Assembly: GCA_019973155.2 (NCBI GenBank)
Contig: BPQB01000019.1
Span: forward strand, 1 to 64,000
DNA: 64,000 bases
Direction of reading: 5' to 3'
Source: Phanerochaete sordida
Taxonomy: Eukaryota > Basidiomycota > Agaricomycetes > Polyporales > Phanerochaetaceae
In this document: positions 1 to 9,841 of the stretch, in pieces
How the letters are laid out: each line of letters starts with the position of its first letter
Numbering within the stretch: position 1 is the stretch's first letter
The notes under the pieces: generated by a model
The model's input: the letters and a program-made list of their open reading frames with translations, nothing else
Database searches by the model: none
Told to the model about the DNA's origin: nothing
Made by a program: the position numbers and the translations under genes

Positions 1-62
1 CGACGACATCAAGCAGCACACGGGATTTCAAGGACGCTCAGCGACATACCAACCTCGGGGCT

Positions 63-122
63 GAGTTCACGGGCGTCAGGATTGAGTTTACGGGCATCGA
101 AGGTGAGTTTACGGCGGTTATA
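63..122. repeat. three imperfect copies of a 21-bp tandem repeat
   Basis: The core GAGTTCACGGGCG / GAGTTTACGGGCA / GAGTTTACGGCGG recurs at 63, 84 and 105, a constant 21-bp period. Read on the minus strand in one frame it gives a 7-residue unit with the core PVNS or AVNS, three times. The period is a multiple of three, which would suit a coding minisatellite, but no gene could be confirmed around it. Confidence 0.6.
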
Positions 123-743
123 ATTTTCGAACAGAAATACCGCCATACCTCAGAACGGCCATGCCGCTGATTGGCCGAGACACGAGCGCATGGCTTGGTC
201 CTGCAGCTGGCAGGCTGCAGTCCGTTGCAGAGAACTGTCGTATGCGGGACAGAGTAGGACAGCTGCAGGCGTGCGTCGTCCGTGGCAGCGTACGCCACAA
301 AGCTGCTGACGGCAGTGAACGGGAGAGCAAAGCGTCAGGCGCCAATTTTTACCGGGACGCGGCGTGTGTCGGTCGCGCCGCTTTTACGGGGGCGAGATAA
401 AAATCAACCACGTCGCATAAAAAGAGCATATTTCTTCCAGAGCACATACAGGAAGCTTATATGGCCACAGAGGTCTGTGCCAATTTACCTGTATTTCTTT
501 GAACCATGGCGTAGGCAGCACTGGCTAGCCAATAGCATTGCAGACATTTGCCGCCCGCCGCCCACCGCCGCCCACCACGTGTCAGACTCGACCCGCCTAT
601 GCACAGTACACACGATATCGCAACGATTTTATGCTTGTCAAAGGTGCGCCCTAGGGAGCCCGTCCACTCACTTCCAGCTAGGACGGAAGTTGAGAAACAC
701 AGCCTAGCTATCATGGGTATAACATTGGTATACATAACCTAGA

Positions 744-830
744 GCTACAAAATAACCTATCGACACACGGCGAGTTGCCTGCTACAAATAACCTAGTGAC
801 ACAAGCAATACAGCTGTTGCTACAAAATTA
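744..830. repeat. three copies of a GCTACAAA-TAACC motif, 37-38 bp apart
   Basis: GCTACAA followed by an AT-rich stretch and TAACC or TTAACC occurs at 744, 781 and 819. The first two copies also share a GACACA segment. It sits about 100-180 bp past the stop codon of the lipase gene. It may be a degenerate tandem repeat in the 3' flank; no function is inferred. Confidence 0.45.
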
Positions 831-926
831 ACCAGAGCTTGGTCAAAGGAGTGCGGTGGGTGCAAAGAGCGACGTGATTCATCTGTCAGAAATAATTGAA
901 AATAATCAGCGACGGGCGAGGGCCGG

Positions 927-2126
927 TCAACAGCCCATAGTGACGCCGTCGTACGGGCCGTCGTGGTCGCCCACGTCGCCCACGAAGATGTTCGGCACCG
1001 CGCCTGTGGAGCACTCGCTGCTCGTGTTGTCCTGCCCTGCACCGCCGTTAGCTCGACACAGCGACAGCAAAACGAAGAACACACACCGGAGCACGCCATC
1101 CACGCGCCGGACGCGTCGATGTGGACCTCGCCGGACGCGTGGTGGAAGCCGAGGAAGCGGCCGGGCAGCGTCGGCACGGGGTCACGGTTGTTCGTGATGT
1201 GTGCGAGCGAGCCGACGTGTGCGTCGACATAGTCTGCGAAGGCCTGGTTGCCGACCTGGATCGTTATCGTCAGAGAAAGGCTTGGGCGGCAGGGCGGGTC
1301 AGGACTCACGCGGGGGAGCCCGTAGACGACGGTCTTGAACGTCGCCTGCGGAAGGTGGGGCGGAAGGTAGACCGCGTCGAGGAGCGCAATCGCTGCGCCT
1401 GTGGCAAGGCACTGTGAGCCTCAACTCGCCAAAGGAGAGCCCTGGCGTACCGAGTGAATGTCCAACCAGTGTCACTTGGCTCGCGCCATGCTGGCTCAGA
1501 GCCGACTGCACCGCAGCCAGCACGTCGGTAGCGGACCTGGCAAGTATTGACATTAGCCGTACGGCAGCGTCATAGAGTGTCGAAGACGTACTTGGCGTGT
1601 GCATCACGAAAGCCGCTGTGCACGAGTACGCTAGACGCGACGCCAGGGAAGAGCGCGGCGCTGAGGGGCGCAGGGACGAGGTCGATGTCCGTCAGCACCG
1701 GTAGCCTACGCACACATCAGCGCCGAGCCCCCAAGCAAAGCACACCACGTACAGCTCCCGCGGGTCCGTGCCCTGGTGCCCCACGACGACCGTCTCCAGC
1801 GCGGGGTCGTACCCCACGTACCCTGCCGCTTGTCAGTGTCGCTCCGCACACACACGGCGGAGAGCTGGGCACTCACAGAACTGCGTGCTGTCGCCGTCGC
1901 CGCCGGACGCGACGGGCACGAAGCCCGCGTTCGCGGCGCAGGCCGCGCCGCACGTCCACGCGCGCGTCGCCGCGGCGCTGCAGTACGCCGCGCTCGCGTA
2001 GTGCGTGTACGGCCGGAAGGCGGAGATGGACGTGCTGCTGAGCGCGGCGGTGGGCGCGCGGCGCACGGGGAGGGCGGACGCGAGGGCGCTGAGCAGCGCG
2101 AGGGCGGCGGGGAGGCGGGGGAGCAT
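927..2126 (-). CDS. secreted class 3 lipase (alpha/beta hydrolase)
   Basis: This is a predicted secreted triacylglycerol lipase of the fungal class 3 (Rhizomucor-type) family, of about 300 residues, split by several short introns. The start at 2126 gives a classic signal peptide (MLPRLPAALALLSALASALP). Mature exons then read HQGTDPREL, LTDIDLVPAPL and FPGVASSVLVHSGF, all family signatures. The nucleophile elbow is GHSLG near 1465-1480, with the serine of the catalytic triad. The acid lies in NNRDPVP and the histidine in FHHASGEVHI. The C-terminus reads STGAVPNIFVGDVGDHDGPY and stops at 927. Most introns have clear GT and AG ends and join in frame (for example REL-LPVL across about 1690-1755). 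It is expected to hydrolyse glycerides or related esters outside the cell. The family call is strong; substrate range cannot be read from sequence. Confidence 0.92.
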
Positions 2127-3483
2127 GGCGGGGCGTCTCTGCGCAGCAGCGGACGGCGGGAGGAGGGAGGGAGGGGGCCGCAGAAAGGAGTGTGGGGGTG
2201 CGGGCGGCGGGCGTGTCAGCCTCGGGGAGGGCAAAGGAGTGACGGGGGCGACGTCCTGGATGGCGAGCACCGCGGAGGAGCGGACGAGGAGCGCAGGCGC
2301 GCTTGGGTCGGTGAACAAGGACGAAACGAGGCGAGCCGCTCCGCCAATCGGATGCCGCGCCGGACGGCCGGGTCACCCGCGCATCCCCGCGCCTAAGGCG
2401 AAATATACACACAGTCATCCACAAGCACAGCTGTGGTCTGTGGATGTTCGGCTGGGCAGGCCATGCAGGATGACCGAAGCTGATACTGTACTATCCGGGC
2501 CAAGTAGGCCAGGGGTGCGACGCGGAACACCCAATTTACAGTGGCCGCTTTGGCTTTTTCACCAAAGCGGCCGCTGTAGCGACGGGCGCTACAGGCTGCT
2601 GGGACATGGGACTGGCCTACTTGGTCCGGACAGTACAGTAGTGCGTAAACAACGTAGCAGAGATACCGATTATTGGTCAGTAGCGACTGATAGCGATGCC
2701 GGAGGAGAGGAAACCCGATACTAGCCGTGGAGAAAGTGATTTCGTTAAATTTGGCCCAAGATGATTTGTTCGTAGTCTTCCGCCTATACGAAACAACCCT
2801 GGAGGTCATGGACAAAATGGAAAGCCCTTGGCGAGTCGCGACGTACGTGAAGCAGTGAAGTCGCGGGCAAGAGCTCATTGGCACCTCACATCGTGTCGGT
2901 GTCTCAGCGGGCGTTGCACGATACGCGAGCGCTGCCTCGCCGAGCGTGTGATGAGGACTCCCCGCGCGCATGGACCAGCTCTACCGGAGCACGAGAATAG
3001 CGAAACGTTGGCAGAATTCAGGACTTCAAGGAGTTGTTTCCAGCAATGCCTCCCAGCCTGTTAGCTGTAATCTTTCGCCGTGACATCACCTTCAGACTGC
3101 CCCCGGCAAATCGCTCAGGTTCATCAAGTACAGCGAGCCGTCGATACCCGCGCATGTCCGCGTCAATGCCGCAGGGGGGGCTGATCGGCTGTGACCGGCT
3201 GTGATTCGTGACGCCAGACGCCAAACTGGCTGTCAAGTACACGGGCGCACCCTGGAACCCACCCATCCCACCTCCTCCCAAGTCCCCCCATAAATACACA
3301 ATCCGAGTCGATACCACGCCATTCTACGCTGCGCGATGTACAAAGAGTTTGGGGGATATATAAGCGGCCAGTCAGGTGAGTTTCAGGTTGCATCTCCCAC
3401 CACTCCCCTGCTCACTAACGACCGCCAAAAGATGTACATTATTGTCCTCAGCAAAACGTCAGATCGCCAGAGAAAGCGGGCCT
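2127..3483. other. intergenic region between lipase promoter and transcription factor 3' end
   Basis: The first 150 bp are the presumed 5' leader and promoter of the lipase and include a G-run tract at 2158-2177 (C-rich on the lipase coding strand). A fold-back element occupies 2484-2640. From 2650 to 3480 I see only short open frames without domains. An AT-rich GATATATAAG at about 3353 resembles a TATA box facing right, but no gene follows it. Confidence 0.5.
2484..2640. mobile_element. 157-bp fold-back (MITE-like) element
   Basis: The outer arms, 2484-2512 and 2612-2640, are 29-nt inverted repeats with only two mismatches (outer end TACTGTACT, inner end AAGTAGGCCAG). Nested inside are 17-nt arms, 2537-2553 and 2562-2578, with one mismatch (core GCCGCTTTGG / CCAAAGCGGC), separated by 8 nt. 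The outer ends are TA...TA, which could be a TA target duplication as made by Tc1/mariner-pogo elements. There is no coding capacity. The structure is seen directly; its origin as a non-autonomous transposon is inference. Confidence 0.6.
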
Positions 3484-5745
3484 TTATGGCCGCTGGTAGT
3501 CTGTCCCTATCAGCACCGACTTGATCGCATTGACAGCCTCGAGCTGCAGCACTGGAAGGCCTCGTCAGCGCAAAGTCACACGGGCGCACAACGACCTACC
3601 GGTGAGCCGCGAGTCACGGCTGATGCGCCGGATGAGCTCTTGCGCCTCTTCGATGTGGCTCGCGAGGACGTACGGGCTGACGCACAGCATGAGCGGCCGC
3701 TTGGGCACGCTCACCTTCGCCGCCTCGATGTTCACGAGCTCGGCCGTGATGAACTGCGCGGGGACAGTGATGATGACCTGCAGCGGCGCCCGTTCAGCTA
3801 CACGTCGCCTGCGCCGGGCCGCGCGAACTCACCGGCAGGAGCGGGTCCGCGTGCGTGAGGACGCCGGCGGGCACGGCCTCGACGCCGGCGACGATCGCCT
3901 TGCACGCGCTCATGCACTTGGCCGCGCTCTTGAGCTCGCCGTCGAAGAACGGGTGGTGGAGCTGCACGACGGCGAGGCGCGCGATGCAGTGCGTCACCGC
4001 GAGGTGCCGGTGCACGTCCGGCGGCAGCTGCGCGCCCGCCGTGTCGAGCGACGGCAGCGAGACGACGAACTTGTCGAGGAGGCTGTCCGTGGCCTCGAAC
4101 GCCATTGCGTGCCGCTCCCGCGCCGTTGTGTCTGCAGCGCCCGTCAGCAGCGTGCCTGCGGGCCCACAGCAGTGCAGGCGACGTACCGGCCCCAGAGACC
4201 GAGGCGTACCACATCGCGCGGTAGAGCAGCGCGGCGGCGCGCGCGCGCAGGCCCAGCGGGGACAGCCGCGCGGCGGTCCTGATGTCGTGCGTCGACGTAA
4301 AGTTCTGGAGCGTCTGCCCCGTGGTGCCGTAGTCGAGCGGCAGATCGCCCTGCGGGAGACAGCGTCGTCAGCACAGCGCGCGGCCCGCGCCCCGCCCGAC
4401 TCACATCGCGGTACTGCTCCGCCGCGAGCGGCCACGGCGTGTCGATCTCGGCGCCGAGCGTGCCGTCCGCGACGAGCAGCGACGGCACGCCGAGCACGGC
4501 CGCCCACGTCTTGTCGAGCACGAAGACCTGCCAGAACGCGTGCGTGCGCTCGCCCTCCTCGACGAGGTCCGCCGGCGCGCGCAGCGCGAGCTCCGCGTCC
4601 GCGGCGTGCACGAGCCCGAGCCGCGCGCGGTCCTGGTGCAGGCGCGGGCTCCGGATCTTGTGCAGCCGGTGCGCGAGCACGAGCGCGGCCGCGTCCGCCG
4701 TCTGCCGCCGCCCGTCAGCGAACTGGCCCGCGGCGTAGAGGTAGTTCGCGAGCAGAACGTGCGCCTGCACCGCGTGCAGCACGTGCGGCCGCCGCATGTG
4801 CCCTGCGCCCGAGCTCGCCGCCTGGTGCAGCGCGCGTGCGAGGAAGGCGCTCTGCCGCGCCTTGAGGTCTTCGTCCGCGCAGAGTGCGGCGCCCCAGACG
4901 AATACGGCGGCCAGGAGTGGGTCAGACTCGTCCACGGGCTCGAAGGCCGGCGTGTACCCGTCGAGCACAGACGGCACGCCTCCCAGCTGGGAAGACACCC
5001 GGCTCAGGAAGCGGGCTGTGTTGAGAAAGAAGCCGAACTCCTGTGCATACGGCAGGAAGGCGTCAAGTCTGCCGGGTGCGGGTCGTCAATGCGGGCGATG
5101 TGACCAGAAATTTTCGATCGAAGAGTTCCTTACAGTGTCTGTGCCTCGGCGTACGTTGGAATCGGATAATTGCGCGCGACTAGTTCTGCCAGCGGGCTGA
5201 GAAAAAAATTGTGCAATGAGACATGTCAGAAGACCCGCTCACCTGGGCTAGATCTGGGACTGACGGCATGCCCCGCGGGCTGCGCAGTAATCGCGAGGTC
5301 GGCAAAGTCAGCATCGTCAAAGAGACCCGGCCAGGACGTGTAGTCGTTTGAGTGGGCTGTGCCGACAGGAGGGGCGCTTCCGCCGCCGCCGCCGCCCTCG
5401 AGCTCGATGATGCGCGCCTTGAGGTCCGCGATGTGCTCCTCGAGGAGCTCGGTGCGCGTTTTCTGGTCCTTTTCCGAGTACTCGCAGTCCCGCTCGCGGC
5501 CGAAGCGTACGCACTGGCTGCAGACAGGGTGTGCACAGTCGCATTTCTGCGTGGGCCGGCCGCGGTTACGTCAGTAAGTGCTCGCACATTGGGCGCACCC
5601 AGAGGCCGCGCGAGTCGGCGGTGGGTGCACTCACGAGTTTGCGTCTGCGGCAGTTCAGGCAGGCTTTGCCTTTGGGCGCACGCGAATATGTTGCGGGCCC
5701 CGGCTGGCGCGCGGAGCCCGAGGGCGGCGAATGGTCGCTGGGCAT
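3484..5745 (-). CDS. Zn2Cys6 fungal transcription factor
   Basis: A nuclear DNA-binding regulator of the Gal4-type family, roughly 570 residues. The start at 5745 gives MPSDHSPPSG, then the zinc cluster: GKACLNCRRRKL in exon 1, and after an intron KCDCAHPVCSQC ... RERDCEY in exon 2, supplying all six cysteines. The linker helix EKDQKTRTELLEEHIADL follows. Later exons give YPIPTYAEAQTL, LDAFLPYAQEFGFFLNTARF and a long middle homology region (Fungal_trans type) with PLLAAVFVWGAALC and ERTHAFWQVFVLDKTWA, typical of basidiomycete regulators. The last exon joins in frame across about 3556-3603 and ends IGTDYQRP at 3484. It lies 1.4 kb from the lipase on the same strand; that it regulates the lipase would be speculation. 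Target genes cannot be inferred. Confidence 0.9.
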
Positions 5746-7902
5746 GGTCAGTGCTGGGCCGGAAATCTGCTTGTGCTGGTGGGAGATGTGCTGGATGGGG
5801 GTGCAGGAAGAAGCGTACCTATATACGACGCAGCGGCAGGCAGTGCACAGTCATCCAATCCGGATGGAATCTGTAGTCCACAAGGAAGCACTCTTTTGCA
5901 TTGCCGTAGGGATTGGTCAGCGGACGAAGCCTGCTCGTAACCGCCCACCCCTCGGGCGCGGCGCACCCCAGGAGCCCTGCGCGTCCGGGGCCCCAGAGCG
6001 TCCTCGGCTAGAAAAGCCTGAAACAGCGCGACCGCACCCCCTTCTGGACACGGGTGAGCAATCAGACAGGGTGCGCTGGCCGTGCTCGCAGCGGCGGCGC
6101 TGATTCAGGGCTCGGAAACGCGAGGGGCTGCGCCCGTGCAAGCTGCTCGCCAATCCGCCGGGCCCGCACGAGGCTTTCGTCCATCCGGGATCGCCCAAAC
6201 TCCTGCAGACGCACGTCCGCGCGCACCCACCCGTGCCTCCGCCGCGACATTGTCGCAATTGCAGCGGCCGGCGAGCCTCAAACACGCGCGGCGAGCCCGC
6301 CGTGCGTCGGGCGTGCGCGGCATGTCCGCCTTTGGGCCCGTCGGCGGCGCACGGTGCGCCTCGGAGTGCCTGGGCTCTGAGCGCGCCCCCGCGTCTGCAT
6401 CCGTGCGCCCGCGGAGCGGCAGATCTCAGGGTCAGCGCTGACCAAGCGTTGCGTGGCCTCCCGGCACGCAAGTCATCGCCCCGGCTGCGGTAGCGAGCGA
6501 CTCAGAAGGCCGAGGTGGTAGACCAAGGGCATCCTGCGTACGAATCGTGGCGCCTGTGCACCTGGCGCATCATTCTCATGGGTTGCCGGACGCCAGCATG
6601 CCGGGTCACAGAACGGCAGGACAGGCCCACAGCAGCACACATCCGACTCGGCCGCGAACGCAGGATCTACAAGCTTTGTGTACAGGATAGCCAAATATAG
6701 GCGAGGGCTCGCTGGCCTTGTACGACGCTGCTACAGCGCAAGCAGATCGCCGCCCAATGTACAACTGACACAAAATGATCATCGAGCGGGACATGGTGAG
6801 CAGGATCATGTCGTAAAAGGCAGCTCTGTCTACACGAAACGCAAAGCAGCACCGTCGAATATACGAGCTGGAGTGAATTGAGCTGCTAAAATCTGAAGAG
6901 CGTACGGAAGGCTCACCTTGAAAGAGTAGACCTCGTATAACCATAATACTTCAAAGATACGGCCGCCGCAACAAACAGCCCACTAGACCCCTGTTGCGCG
7001 GGATGAGCTGTTGGGTAGGGCGATCCCATGATCCGTTGAGACACCGGAACGCCTGCGCAGCCGGCAAGGGCCCCGCACACGGACGAGATGACGGCGACGG
7101 CTCCCGCACAACGTCGCCGCGCCGACGCACTGCGCGTCCCTGGGGGGCCGAAGGACCAAACGCAAATCAGCGAAACCGGGCGCCGACCCCCCAGCTCCGC
7201 ACGGCGCGGAGCAGCAAGGTTCGAGACAATGCGCTCCGAGTGCGCACGGCCGCGCACCCACACGCGATCGCGCCACTGCGAATACGCGCGCCCGCGACGC
7301 GCGTGGGCGCCGCGGCAGATGGCGTCATGCGCCGGCGCAGCAGGCATGGACACGCGTCGGCGCGCAGAGGCGACATGGACGCGCCGCGCGTGGAAACTGG
7401 GCAGCTCTGAGCAGGGAAGCCCGGAGCGTTGGTGATGTGCGAGTCGGAGCGTCGGAAGTCGCTCACATGGCGCCTTGGCGCGCAGTCTGCGTAAACGTCC
7501 TCGGAGCGCTGTTAGTGCAGAGTCGCTGCAGCTAAACTACAAAGTAGCTGTGAGATTCGCATCTATCGGTACCGAACATCACGCACCAGACGACTGCACC
7601 ATCGCTGCGAAGGGACCTGGTAGGTCGGGGCCTCCGAAGAGCGCTTCGCAGCCAGACTGAAGTAGCTGCCTTGCTCTCGAGGGATTCACGGCGGCACCAC
7701 CTTTCGCTCACGTGTACACCTCGACCCCGAATTCGCGTTACAAGAGCCAAGCTGCCATGTACGACGTTCCGCCGAAACAGCTTGGCTTCATTATCCGTTT
7801 GAACCGTGGAGAAAAGAATACATTGTAGGAAGCCAGAGACAGAGATGCGTTGCTGATCAGGAAGGGGTGCCGGGTCACAGTGTCCAGGGAGTTTTCGCTT
7901 CC
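5746..7902. other. intergenic region with two GC-rich patches, no gene recognised
   Basis: Patches at about 5.93-6.48 kb and 7.0-7.4 kb are strongly GC-rich and therefore poor in stop codons in most frames. The resulting translations are dominated by Arg, Ala, Gly and Pro on both strands, the signature of composition rather than coding. Between them (6.65-6.95 kb) base composition is ordinary. No domain, splice pattern or RNA gene was recognised. Confidence 0.5.
5818..5826 (-). promoter_or_regulatory. TATA-like box upstream of the Zn2Cys6 gene
   Basis: On the minus strand this reads GTATATAGG, about 75-80 bp before the start codon at 5745, a plausible core promoter position for a fungal gene. 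Confidence 0.4.
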
Positions 7903-8736
7903 TCATGCGTGCCAGACCTTGGCGATGAGCTCGGTGAGACCTGTAACAGACACGGCGGTTACGACATGCGTTCGGCTTCGGACAATCGCGACGCGACTCA
8001 CCGATGTCGTTCGTGTTGAACTGGTACACTCCGACCAGAGTCGCGACGGTCAACGCGCGGAGGGTCCAGGTCGAGGCTGGGCCAATGACGGGGAACTTGC
8101 GCGGGTGCAGGTAGTCCACCACGATGCTGTCGAACTGTAGGGCGCCTCAGTACACAATTCTCCGAATGGCCACGGTACGCTTCCGCAGGCAAAGCCCGAC
8201 GCCCGCATAGATAAGTAGAAGGCGACGCACTCCGAGGTGACTGTGAACAACGAGGCTGATGCCGAGGATGCCGTCGAGGACGGGGTAGCTGGAGCCGCTG
8301 GTGACGAACGCGGCGGCGGTCATGGGGACGAGGGCAGCAGAGAGGAGGCGCTCGAACGCCCAGTGGTACGAGCCGTGGCTGCGGTTCGGCGGCGGGAACG
8401 TCGTCGGGTCGTTCACGGTGCCCTTGTAGATCGCTGCAGCGCAATCAGCGTGAGCGGTGCCGGCACGAGACGCAGCCCCGAGAGCAAGCACGTACGGCCG
8501 CCGGGGACATATACGGTGTCAGAGTGCGACTTGCGCACTGTGCATCGCGAGGTCGTTCGCACGCGTCGTGGTCAAGAGGAAGGGGGCGTGCAGGGAGACA
8601 GAGGTCGTCAGCGGCATACATGGAGTGGGCACGCGGAGCACGCACCTTGCAGGGCGAGCGGGCGGAAGGACTTGTGCACGAGTGCGGTGGCGACGCGCTG
8701 GTTGACGAGCGAGCGGGCAACGAGGGCAGAGGACAT
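7903..8736 (-). CDS. SDH4: succinate dehydrogenase membrane anchor subunit (CybS)
   Basis: This is the small membrane anchor of respiratory complex II, which holds the SDH1/SDH2 catalytic dimer in the inner mitochondrial membrane and passes electrons to ubiquinone. The start at 8736 gives MSSALVARSLVNQRVATALV, a basic amphipathic mitochondrial presequence. Spliced exons read GSYHWAFERLLSAALVPM, then the helix SYPVLDGILGISLVVHSHLG, then FDSIVVDYLHPRKFP, and a last helix ending YQFNTNDIGLTELIAKVWHA at the stop at 7903. The HWAFER motif, the HSHLG segment and the DYLHPRKFP loop are hallmarks of the CybS family (heme and quinone surroundings). Length, about 190 residues, and three membrane helices fit. 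Introns are short and in frame. The family call is very secure; the first intron boundaries are approximate. Confidence 0.93.
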
Positions 8737-9841
8737 GGTGGGCGTTGGCAGCGAGGAGGGCGGGTGCGGGAGCAGGTCGGTCGGGCGAACGGACTCCTTC
8801 GGACGCACGCGTGACAATCACAAGCTTGTTACCGTCATCGAGGGCGGGTCACGCGGCGGGAGGCGGCGCGGCAAATGTCTGCATCGCCATTGGTCAGTTT
8901 TTGCCTGCCTATTCGGCCGTCCCATAATTCCCCAGAAAATGGTGAAAAGGCTGGACAACCACCACTTGCTGAGTGCCAGAACGTTGGCACGTTGCTTTAC
9001 TGGCGGAGGGCTTCGTCATGAGCCAAGCCCTCTGTCTATAAAGCAACGGAAGTCTGGAGTTGCAGCCGCGCGATTTCTAGCTGTCGATATCCAGCTGCTT
9101 TTCGCCAACAGCCATCTGTCTTGCAACGCAGTATACCCTTGTATTCACGCCGCTTTCAGGCTATCGCTTCACATTAGGCTTTACGCAGCGTTGCAGACAG
9201 CATCGTGTGTGTTGGCGACTCCGGTCCGAGGTCAACACTTTGGCATACTCGTCCATGCGATAACCACTAACCTGGTTACTGCATGCCCAGCTTCCGGAAA
9301 CTGGTGAGTCTCGAAATATGGTCCTCCACTCTACGCTTTGCATACATATCTGTGCGGGTAAGCCTTCACCTTTCGATAACCGTCAAAGCTGAAGTAGTGT
9401 ATGTGCCACTGCCCCCTCCCAGTGACACACCATATCTCAGAGTCGCGCCTTGGTTTCTTCTTGTCCACCGCCCTCACAAGTCCTATCGGGTAGCCTCTGG
9501 ACTCCAAGAAGCGGGCTCTTCCCTCCCATCTTCGCGCTCCTCTTTCACCTTTCCCAATTTCGTGATGGGACGCTTATCTCGACCCATGGAAGGTTTTCAG
9601 CATTCACCGTCTGCAATTTATCACAGCATTGCAAGTAGTAACAGTCCATGCTTATGTGGGGCCCCTATGCAACCAGATGCTGTACGAAGGTAGTGTCTTG
9701 CTTTCTCGCTGCAGTCTATATTAATACGCGCTCCGAGATGCCAGCTATACGCTTTAAAGCGTAGACTCAGCGAAGAAGAAGAGCCAGAATTACGCCAGAA
9801 CATACCCCCGATCCCCTTCTATTCCAATCACTGCATCCAGT
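8737..9841. other. divergent intergenic region between SDH4 and the DUF6533 gene
   Basis: It contains the promoters of both flanking genes and a hairpin at 8973-9047. A CTATATTAATA stretch at about 9716, some 120 bp before the DUF6533 start, is the best TATA-like candidate on the plus strand. A short frame starting MPSFRKL at 9283 is followed directly by a good donor (GTGAGT), but no continuing exon was found. Confidence 0.4.
8973..9047. repeat. compound inverted repeat (two hairpins)
   Basis: GTGCCA (8973-8978) pairs with TGGCAC (8985-8990). Immediately after, 8991-9013 (starting GTTGCTTTA, ending GAGGGCTT) pairs with 9025-9047 (starting AAGCCCTC, ending TAAAGCAAC), 19 of 23 positions matching across an 11-nt loop. 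It lies between two divergently transcribed genes. It could be a small decayed fold-back element or a structured regulatory site; which one is not decidable here. Confidence 0.55.

Larger units (their letters stand above)
1..926. other. left-edge intergenic region, no convincing gene
   Basis: This region lies downstream of the lipase gene, which is read leftwards. Several overlapping open frames exist on both strands, but none has a recognisable domain or consistent splice sites. It contains two short tandem-type repeats (63-122 and 744-830), listed separately. The left end could hold the tail of a gene outside the window; nothing seen here proves that. Confidence 0.5.

Noticed and set aside
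3340..3520. TATA-like GATATATAAG followed by a donor-like GTGAGT, considered as the 5' end of a plus-strand gene
   Set aside because: The downstream sequence becomes the last exon of the minus-strand Zn2Cys6 gene and no plus-strand exon continues.
8237..9307. 356-codon plus frame over the SDH4 locus
   Set aside because: Antisense to the clearly conserved SDH4 exons and without a domain of its own.
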